5,747 nt of DNA. It comes from Dehalococcoidia bacterium. Lineage in GTDB: Bacteria; Chloroflexota; Dehalococcoidia; SAR202; UBA826. The stretch covers positions 1 through 5,747 of the forward strand of contig DTSF01000354.1 in NCBI GenBank assembly GCA_012965485.1, written 5' to 3'. The translations under genes and the position numbers were made by a program. Below, piece after piece: positions 1 through 4,998 of this stretch. The notes under the pieces are model-generated. The model had not been told where the DNA came from. It was given only the letters and a program-made list of their open reading frames with translations, and searched no databases. Positions within the stretch are counted from its first letter, which is position 1, and each line of letters begins with the position of its first letter.

Positions 1-975
1 ACCTTCGTCGCCCACAGGAATTTGGATTAGCACAGTTGGAGGTATATAGGGTGCGACCTCATAAAACTGTTGGAGAAATGCATTTTGCACACCTTGTATG
101 TCATCATACTGTCCAACCTCCATTAGATATGAGTCGCGGCCAATTAACTTTCCTTGGCGAATAAAAAATATCTCAATCCAAGCGTCGTCTGACCATTGGG
201 AACAGGCTATAACATCCAAATTTTCTGGCCTTAAAGTGAGAACTTTTTGACCCTCATGAACTTTTTCGATGGACTTTAACTGATCTCTTATAGCAGCGGC
301 TTTTTCAAATTCCAAATTTTCAGCCGACTGATTCATTTTGTCTTTTAAGGAACCGACAATCTGGTTTGTACTACCTTCTAGAAAAAGAACCACCTGGTCA
401 ATGATATCTTTGTACTGGTTTTTATCAGCCGCACCAATACATGGCCCTATGCACCTGTTTATGTGGAAATCCAGGCACGCCCTGTCGTCTGTACCTGTGA
501 TGGTTTTGGTGCAGGATCTATAGGGAAATAGCTTCTTTAACAAGGACAACGTTTTCCTTACGCTTCCAGCACTGGCGTAAGGGCCAAAGTATTGGGCGTT
601 GTCTTTCTGCACGTTTCTAGTAATGTAGACTTGGGGAAAGTCTTCAGAATTATCTATTTTGATAAATGGATAAGACTTGTCATCTTTTAATCTGGAATTA
701 AATTGAGGTTGATATTCTTTGATCAAATTGCATTCAAGAATCAGTGCTTCCTGTTCAGATTCCGTAACAATAAATTCAAATTCTTCAATCTCTGAAACCA
801 GTACCCTTGTTTTGAGATCCTCATGATGATTTGGCACAAAATAGGATCTAAGACGATTTCTAAGATTGCTGGCCTTTCCAACATAAAGGATGAGGTTATT
901 TTTATCCCGCATTAGATAAACCCCAGGACCGGTGGGCACACGAGCTAATCTTTCAGTGAATCTATCTAACCCCAT
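1..975 (-). CDS. uvrC: UvrABC excinuclease subunit C, N-terminal half (cut by left window edge)
   Basis: UvrC makes the two incisions around bulky lesions in nucleotide excision repair after UvrA/UvrB loading. The reading frame is open to base 1 and gives 325 residues; full UvrC is about 600, so the RNase H-like 5'-incision domain and the C-terminal helix-hairpin-helix lie off the window. Seen directly: a GIY-YIG nuclease domain at residues about 12-93, with PTGPGVYLM, LYVGKA (Tyr20, Tyr31), Arg39 in NLRNRLRSYF, and the metal-binding Glu region EALILECNLIKEYQPQFN (Glu76). YFGPY follows at 129-133. Four cysteines (155, 167, 175, 179) are spaced C-x11-C-x7-C-x3-C, the arrangement I recall for the 4Fe-4S ligands of E. 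coli UvrC. A UVR (UvrB-binding) helix pair lies at about 204-239, with LEFEKAAAIRDQL. The start is well fixed: an in-frame TAA lies two codons upstream of this ATG. No Shine-Dalgarno sequence is visible. It sits 35 nt after the small membrane-protein gene and is probably the distal gene of the xerD operon. Confidence 0.97.
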   Translation of the reverse strand, partial: MGLDRFTERLARVPTGPGVYLMRDKNNLILYVGKASNLRNRLRSYFVPNHHEDLKTRVLVSEIEEFEFIVTESEQEALILECNLIKEYQPQFNSRLKDDKSYPFIKIDNSEDFPQVYITRNVQKDNAQYFGPYASAGSVRKTLSLLKKLFPYRSCTKTITGTDDRACLDFHINRCIGPCIGAADKNQYKDIIDQVVLFLEGSTNQIVGSLKDKMNQSAENLEFEKAAAIRDQLKSIEKVHEGQKVLTLRPENLDVIACSQWSDDAWIEIFFIRQGKLIGRDSYLMEVGQYDDIQGVQNAFLQQFYEVAPYIPPTVLIQIPVGDEG

Positions 976-1010
976 AAGTTAGCCAGTTTGAACGTACTTT
1001 GAGTGTTTCT

Positions 1011-1334
1011 CTACGCTGTCATGGATGTAAAAGATAACGCAACCAGTAAAATAACAATAATGGCGGCAACTACCGATATACGCTTGATTTCACCCCCTAG
1101 GTATTCATATCTCAACACATTTGTCCCGACTTGAGCGGGTCGGCCGGCGATCAAAGTAGGCTTCGTTTCGGAAGTAGAAACTATTGGTTCAATTTCAATA
1201 GCTGAATCAATCTGAACAGAAGGTGAGGAATTTTTCGTCACTCTTGAATCGACAACGTGACTCTTCGCAGATTTTCGTCTTTTGTTTCTTAGTTGCGCTT
1301 GTCTGGATGCCCTTTGCTTTCCTTTACTTGGCAT
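1011..1334 (-). CDS. Small basic protein with a C-terminal transmembrane helix, function unknown
   Basis: I do not recognise a named family. The 107 residues fall into three parts. The N-terminal part (1-28) is strongly basic, MPSKGKQRASRQAQLRNKRR and following. A polar Ser/Thr-rich linker covers about 29-70. After YEYLGGEIKRI (76-86), a single hydrophobic helix (about 86-104) ends three residues from the C-terminus. There is no signal peptide, so the expected topology is a cytoplasmic basic domain anchored by the C-terminal helix. The basic part could contact nucleic acid, ribosomes or acidic lipid, but this is inference. The Tyr-x-Tyr...Lys-Arg-Ile segment just before the helix resembles small hypothetical proteins I associate with Chloroflexota. 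The gene is supported by a good GGGAG ribosome-binding site 7 nt upstream, the matching strand, and its position 46 nt after xerD and 35 nt before uvrC. The patterned protein makes a chance frame unlikely. Confidence 0.75.
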   Translation of the reverse strand: MPSKGKQRASRQAQLRNKRRKSAKSHVVDSRVTKNSSPSVQIDSAIEIEPIVSTSETKPTLIAGRPAQVGTNVLRYEYLGGEIKRISVVAAIIVILLVALSFTSMTA

Positions 1335-1341
1335 TTTGAAA

Positions 1342-1346
1342 CTCCC
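1342..1346 (-). promoter_or_regulatory. Ribosome-binding site of the small membrane-protein gene
   Basis: The minus strand reads GGGAG, followed by a 7-nt spacer (TTTCAAA) and the ATG. It is the clearest Shine-Dalgarno sequence in the window; uvrC and lgt have none visible. It supports the small gene as translated and fixes its start. Confidence 0.75.
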
Positions 1347-1367
1347 ACGATTCTATAAATTTAATTT

Positions 1368-1380
1368 GCTGATAATCAGC
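1368..1380. other. 13-bp perfect palindrome between xerD and the small gene
   Basis: The sequence GCTGATAATCAGC is an inverted repeat with 6-bp arms around a single base, directly abutting the xerD stop codon. As RNA it could form a 5-bp stem with a 3-nt loop. It is followed on the transcribed (minus) strand by AAATTAAATTTAT, not by a U-run, so it does not look like an intrinsic terminator. It could be a weak mRNA-processing or 3'-end stabilising hairpin, or a dyad protein site. A chance occurrence of this size is quite possible in a window of this length. Confidence 0.35.
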
Positions 1381-2283
1381 TTATGCTCTTGGATGAGCAT
1401 TATCATATTGATCTCTAACAAACTCCACCGTCAGGTGTGTGTATATCTGTGTTGTTGAAATACTAGCATGCCCAAGCAATTCTTGTACGTGCCTTATTGA
1501 GGCTCCACCTTCAAGTAGGTGAGTGGCGAAGCTGTGCCTAAGCGTGTGAGGAGTTATGGAATTTTCTAACCCTATCAATTTTGCATATTTTTTCACAATA
1601 CCCCAAAATCCTTGTCTAGTGAGTCGGGTTCCCCTTCTATTCAAAAACAAAGCTTTAGATTCTTGCTGCTTGAAAGTTGTCCTGCCTCTGCGAACATACC
1701 TATCGATACTATCCAAGGCAATCCTATGAACAGGGACCATCCTCTCTTTCGAACCTTTACCCATACATCTCACCGATCCAACAGTGAAGTCAATGTCTTC
1801 GACATCTAGGCCTATTATTTCACTAACCCTTAACCCACTGGCATAAGCTATTTGCAACATAGCCGCATCTCGCATTGCATCTGGGGCAGAAGAAATATGT
1901 AGGGGAAGGTGCAAAAGCTTTTTGACGTCTGATAACTTCAAGACTTTGGGAAGATGTTGAGATCTTTTCGGAGTTGGAATCAGTTCAGTAGGATCATTCT
2001 CAATAATCCCTTCCGAATGTAAATAAGAAACAAATGATCTGACAGAGGCTAATTTCCTACCCTTGGTTGTAGAAAGGTAACCTTTGTGGGATAAGTACTT
2101 CACGTATTTGTCTATGTGTCTGGAAGTGATCTGATTAACATCGGTTAAATTAACATGCTCATCAAACTGGTTGAGATCGCTTCTGTAGGACACCAAAGTG
2201 TTGTTAGAACAAGCTCTCTCGACTACCAAATATTCTAGAAAGTCCTCAATTAATGAGGTAATGGTACTTGATTCCGTTATCAT
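1381..2283 (-). CDS. xerD: Tyrosine recombinase of the XerC/XerD family
   Basis: Xer recombinases resolve chromosome dimers at the dif site in the terminus before cell division. The 300-residue length matches the family (about 295-305). Residues 8-95 form the SAM-like core-binding N-terminal domain, with the usual ERACSNNTLVSYRSDL pattern. Residues about 112-290 form the catalytic domain with all expected catalytic residues: Arg152 (ASGLRVSEIIGL), Lys176 (GKGSKER), His246 and Arg249 (TPHTLRHSFATHLLEGGA), His272 (LLGHASISTTQIYTH) and nucleophile Tyr281. The C-terminus NAHPRA is typical of Xer proteins and helps exclude phage integrases. Whether it is the XerC or XerD partner, or a lone Xer, cannot be told from this protein alone, so the symbol is provisional. 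The start ATG is the only early Met (the next is residue 137). It follows the purine-rich AAGGGTGG, whose GGTGG ends 8 nt upstream, a weak ribosome-binding site. It leads the probable operon with the small gene and uvrC and diverges from lgt. Confidence 0.94.
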   Translation of the reverse strand: MITESSTITSLIEDFLEYLVVERACSNNTLVSYRSDLNQFDEHVNLTDVNQITSRHIDKYVKYLSHKGYLSTTKGRKLASVRSFVSYLHSEGIIENDPTELIPTPKRSQHLPKVLKLSDVKKLLHLPLHISSAPDAMRDAAMLQIAYASGLRVSEIIGLDVEDIDFTVGSVRCMGKGSKERMVPVHRIALDSIDRYVRRGRTTFKQQESKALFLNRRGTRLTRQGFWGIVKKYAKLIGLENSITPHTLRHSFATHLLEGGASIRHVQELLGHASISTTQIYTHLTVEFVRDQYDNAHPRA

Positions 2284-2296
2284 TAATTAATCCACC

Positions 2297-2326
2297 CTTA
2301 CCAACGCTTACCAACGCTTACCAACG
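2297..2326. repeat. Three perfect tandem copies of a 10-bp unit
   Basis: The unit CTTACCAACG (CGTTGGTAAG on the xerD strand) occurs three times without mismatch. A further CTTACC is found at 2347-2352, starting exactly 30 bp after the third copy, so all four share the same 10-bp phase. The array lies in the divergent gap, 13 bp upstream of the xerD start codon, inside what would be the xerD leader. The 10-bp period places each unit on the same DNA face. It could be a direct-repeat binding site for a regulator, or a slippage-generated tandem repeat with no function. Confidence 0.9.
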
Positions 2327-2352
2327 AAAAATCATTTCCGTTAAATCTTACC

Positions 2353-2381
2353 TTGACATACCTTCTGGGCAGGATAAGAAT
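2353..2381 (+). promoter_or_regulatory. Candidate sigma-70-type promoter for lgt
   Basis: TTGACA (2353-2358) is a perfect -35 consensus. After a 17-bp spacer comes AAGAAT (2376-2381), which matches 4 of 6 bases of the -10 consensus. The predicted transcript would start near 2388 and have a leader of about 36 nt before the lgt ATG. A short dyad, AGGAT (2371-2375) and ATCCT (2384-2388), flanks the -10 element. A CTTACC copy abuts the -35 on its upstream side. The divergent xerD promoter must also lie in this gap; the best -10 facing left is TAGAAT (complement of 2401-2406), but it has no convincing -35. Confidence 0.5.
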
Positions 2382-2423
2382 TAATCCTAATTATTGACGA
2401 ATTCTAAACTTCATTGAATAAAT

Positions 2424-3299
2424 ATGATTGAAATAGTAACGGGACCATTTTTATTTGAGTCTTCTTCGTTCCTGCTGAGTTGGCACGGGGTGTTCAGCTT
2501 CATAGCTGTGGCTACAGCTGTGTTTCTCGTAGGAAGATGGGCCTCACTGAGAAATATAAACCCAGACGACGTGTATTCGATAGCTGTATGGGCGATTATT
2601 TCTGGAATAATTGGGGCAAGACTGGTGCATGTGATCGACAATCTCCAAACAGGGCCGAATTATTTAGATAACCCCCTTCAAATCTTTGCTATATGGTCAG
2701 GTGGTATAGGGGTTTGGGGTGGTATTTTAGGGGGAGCTATTGGGGGTATAACCTACGGGCTGGTAAAAAAGATGCCTGTGATGCAAATAGCCGATTTAAC
2801 CGCACCAGCAATGTTAATAGCTCAGTCAATAGGCCGTCTAGGAGATATAGTCAATGGGGAACATTGTGCAAAAGCCACTGACTATTTCTTTGGATTCATA
2901 TGGACTCATGCTCAAAGCGCTGCGGTGTATTGCTCCAACACGGGTCTGAATGCCTCGGTACAACCCGTGGTCGCGTTCGAAATATTCTGGAACCTAACCA
3001 GTTTAATGTTGATTTGGAATTTAAAGGATCGATTGCAACCCGCCGGTATACTGTTTTGCCTTTACCTAACTCTCTACTCGGCAGGAAGATTCCTAATTAC
3101 TTTTTTGAGGGAGGACAGAATATGGGCAATGGGACTGCAAGAAGCTCATTTCATTGCTATATTAGTACTTGCCATTATGATACCTCTTCTGGTGTTTAAA
3201 GGGAGATTTGGAGACGCCGATCAAATCAGAAATGAAATGATAGAGGCTGTACCTCAGCCCAGTAGGGCAGAAAGAAGGCGAACTCAAAAAAGCGATTAG
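2424..3299 (+). CDS. lgt: Prolipoprotein diacylglyceryl transferase, divergent form
   Basis: Lgt moves a diacylglyceryl group from phosphatidylglycerol to the lipobox cysteine of prolipoproteins, the first step of lipoprotein maturation in the cytoplasmic membrane. The 291 residues have about seven hydrophobic segments (near 20-38, 51-73, 87-113, 120-136, 183-200, 207-225, 240-258) and a basic cytoplasmic tail (260-291). Family landmarks are GARLVHVI (64-71), IWSGGIGVWGGILGG (90-104), the Lgt signature GRLGDIVNGE (137-146), a degenerate QPVVAFE (180-186) and AGRFLITFLRED (220-231). Arg138, Glu146 and Arg222 match E. coli Arg143, Glu151 and Arg239. Several residues reported as critical in E. 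coli are changed by eye: Tyr26 to His21, His103 to Trp98, Asn146 to Asp141, Gly154 to Ala149 and Glu243 to Thr226. It is still best called Lgt, of a diverged subgroup. No Shine-Dalgarno is visible before the ATG; the TTGACA promoter lies upstream. The gene diverges from xerD and its stop overlaps the recJ stop. Confidence 0.94.
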   Translation: MIEIVTGPFLFESSSFLLSWHGVFSFIAVATAVFLVGRWASLRNINPDDVYSIAVWAIISGIIGARLVHVIDNLQTGPNYLDNPLQIFAIWSGGIGVWGGILGGAIGGITYGLVKKMPVMQIADLTAPAMLIAQSIGRLGDIVNGEHCAKATDYFFGFIWTHAQSAAVYCSNTGLNASVQPVVAFEIFWNLTSLMLIWNLKDRLQPAGILFCLYLTLYSAGRFLITFLREDRIWAMGLQEAHFIAILVLAIMIPLLVFKGRFGDADQIRNEMIEAVPQPSRAERRRTQKSD

Positions 3300-4978
3300 G
3301 CCGGTCGGAAATCCGATACTATAAATTGCAGGTTGTACTTGCCGTTCCAGTAGTTCATCTCCGGTTTGTATGCCAAATCTAGCGACCCTTTGCATTGGTC
3401 AATCCGATCACCTTGCCTAAACGCAATACTATCGTATATCCGACCCTGGTGTTCCATCGTTAGTTTTAGATGGTTTTTAAAGGCACCAACTCTCTTTGCA
3501 TCTACTACATTCATATTGGAGGTCATGAAAATCGGTTCTTCGTTCTGCTCCCCATATGGTTCTAACGCATTTAGAAAACTTAATGAATCACTATTTATCC
3601 ACGACGGAGATATTTCAGCCTCAATAGTTAGCTTGGGCTCTACATCCAACCCAGACAATAATTCATCAGCTACTGAAGACATCGCTTTCCTAAAGTCTCT
3701 GAGTCTATCCTTTTTTATCGTGAATCCAGCAGCCATAGGATGGCCTCCATATCGCTCAAAACTATCCCTGCATAAATCTAAGGCCGCGATCATATTGAAT
3801 TCCGGGATGCTTCGTGCACTAGCCCTAAACATTTCACCGTCCCCGGAGGCGACTATGGCCGGACGATGATATTCTTCTGATAATCTGCCAGCAATTAATC
3901 CTAAAATACCAGGTATCCAATTAGATTTACCAGCAAATATTATTGAAGGTACTCCATTTTTAAAATCGTCTTTAATTTGTTTTTTGGCCTCTTGCATTGC
4001 CTTTTCCGTTAGAGATTGCCGCTTTTTATTCATTTCATTTAATTCTTGGGCCAGGCGATCGGCCTCAGACTTGTCGGATGAAAGTAATAACCTCAAACTT
4101 AATTTGGCATGATCCAATCTACCAGCCACATTGATTCTAGGAATAATGCCAAAGGACATGTCTTGAGTGGACAAATTTTTCTTAGAAGCATTGGAAACCT
4201 TTATCAATGCATCAAGACTAACGAACTCCGATTTTCTTAAGACATCCATGCCTTTGCTGACCAAATAACGGTTTTCATCCCGCATAAGACCGACATCAGA
4301 AATAGTTCCTAAGGTGACATAGACATATAATTCATCGGGTAATTCAATCTTCTTTCTCTGGTACAGAGCTTGCATAACTTTGAATGCGGTACCAACCCCT
4401 GTGAGATATTTGAAAGGGTAGGATGAATTTGGAAGAGAAGGGTTCACTATTGCTATGGCATGAGGCATGCCATCAAGAGCTGTATGATGATCTGTCACTA
4501 TCGTATCGATACCCATATCCTGGGCTGTTTGAATCTCGTTAATAGAGCTGACCCCGCAATCTACCGTTATCAACAGGGTTACACCTTTCGAAGAAAAAAA
4601 ATCTAGGGACTGAAGACTAATCCCGTGACCTTCATCGACCCTATGCGGAACATATGGAAAAACCTTTAATCCTAAATTTTCCAAACCCCGTGTTAGCAGC
4701 GCAGTACCTGATATACCATCTGTATCAAAATCTCCAAATACTCCTACAATCTCCTTTGAATCCACAGCTTGCAGCAACCTGTCTACAGAATTAGACATAT
4801 CAGGTAGGAGAAAGGGATCGTGAACGGAAGAGAGTGTAGGTGAAAGAAATTCGTCCAAATCATCCTCTGTATATATCCCTCTATGGACCAACAGGGTTGA
4901 CTCCACCTCTCCGAGACCTAAAGTAGCGATCTCTGAATCAGTGGCTTGTGGTAAAACTATCCATTTCTCATATTTCAA
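3296..4978 (-). CDS. recJ: Single-stranded-DNA-specific 5'-3' exonuclease RecJ
   Basis: RecJ degrades single-stranded DNA 5' to 3' in recombinational repair, mismatch repair and stalled-fork processing, in the cytoplasm. The 560-residue length is typical (E. coli about 577). The DHH phosphoesterase domain (about 75-235) shows motif I DFDTDG (Asp83, Asp85, Asp87), motif II TVDCG (Asp140), motif III TDHHT (Asp163-His164-His165) and motif IV GTISDVG (Asp228), all expected Mn-binding positions. YPFKYLTGVGTAFK lies at 187-200. PRINVAGRLDHA (280-291) and a charged helix of likely coiled-coil character (305-340) connect to the DHHA1 domain (about 345-430) with GGHPMAAGF (411-419). The OB-fold C-terminus spans about 450-558. 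The start is TTG: no ATG lies near, the next Met is residue 61, and an in-frame TAA sits five codons upstream. It follows fabF by 20 nt, so co-transcription is likely. Its stop overlaps the lgt stop, leaving no room for a terminator between the genes. Confidence 0.97.
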   Translation of the reverse strand: MKYEKWIVLPQATDSEIATLGLGEVESTLLVHRGIYTEDDLDEFLSPTLSSVHDPFLLPDMSNSVDRLLQAVDSKEIVGVFGDFDTDGISGTALLTRGLENLGLKVFPYVPHRVDEGHGISLQSLDFFSSKGVTLLITVDCGVSSINEIQTAQDMGIDTIVTDHHTALDGMPHAIAIVNPSLPNSSYPFKYLTGVGTAFKVMQALYQRKKIELPDELYVYVTLGTISDVGLMRDENRYLVSKGMDVLRKSEFVSLDALIKVSNASKKNLSTQDMSFGIIPRINVAGRLDHAKLSLRLLLSSDKSEADRLAQELNEMNKKRQSLTEKAMQEAKKQIKDDFKNGVPSIIFAGKSNWIPGILGLIAGRLSEEYHRPAIVASGDGEMFRASARSIPEFNMIAALDLCRDSFERYGGHPMAAGFTIKKDRLRDFRKAMSSVADELLSGLDVEPKLTIEAEISPSWINSDSLSFLNALEPYGEQNEEPIFMTSNMNVVDAKRVGAFKNHLKLTMEHQGRIYDSIAFRQGDRIDQCKGSLDLAYKPEMNYWNGKYNLQFIVSDFRPA

Positions 4979-4988
4979 TATCAGTAAA

Positions 4989-4992
4989 CCTT
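4989..4992 (-). promoter_or_regulatory. Weak ribosome-binding site supporting the recJ TTG start
   Basis: The minus strand carries AAGG (within GTAAGGTT) 10 nt before the TTG start codon of recJ, in the 20-nt gap after fabF. The spacing is slightly long and the match short. Together with the upstream in-frame stop and the absence of any early ATG, it supports initiation at TTG. The weak signal suggests modest translation, perhaps helped by ribosomes finishing fabF. Confidence 0.45.
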
Positions 4993-4998
4993 ACAAAA

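Noticed and set aside
2297..2326. CRISPR array or replication iterons.
   Set aside because: The units are 10 bp with no spacers, no cas or replication-initiator gene is nearby, and only three copies exist.
2394..2422. Second promoter-like pair for lgt, TTGACG followed after 17 bp by AATAAA.
   Set aside because: The -10 would touch the lgt start codon, so a transcript would begin inside the gene and lose the ATG.
2284..2423. A dif-like recombination site next to xerD.
   Set aside because: No pair of 11-bp inverted arms around a 6-bp centre resembling known dif sites was seen in the gap.
2411..2641. Open frame on the minus strand overlapping the start of lgt (and similar short frames at 338-523, 1612-1809, 2480-2671, 2693-2881, 2900-3199, 3162-3395).
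   Set aside because: All are out-of-frame or antisense shadows of uvrC, xerD, lgt or recJ, with low-quality residue composition and no independent start signals.
3305..3316. Small inverted repeat TCGGA-AA-TCCGA near the lgt/recJ junction as a terminator.
   Set aside because: The stem is at most 5 bp with a 2-nt loop, lies in recJ coding sequence and has no U-run on either strand.
3366..3869. A 167-codon open frame on the plus strand opposite the C-terminal half of recJ.
   Set aside because: It lies entirely antisense to well-conserved recJ motifs, shows no domain pattern and has no ribosome-binding site that I could support.
4912..4929. RecJ variation, such as WIPGILGLIAGRL (354-366) where many family members have His after Trp, as a sign of lost function.
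   Set aside because: That position varies in the family as I recall it (for example Asn), while all metal-binding DHH motif residues are intact.
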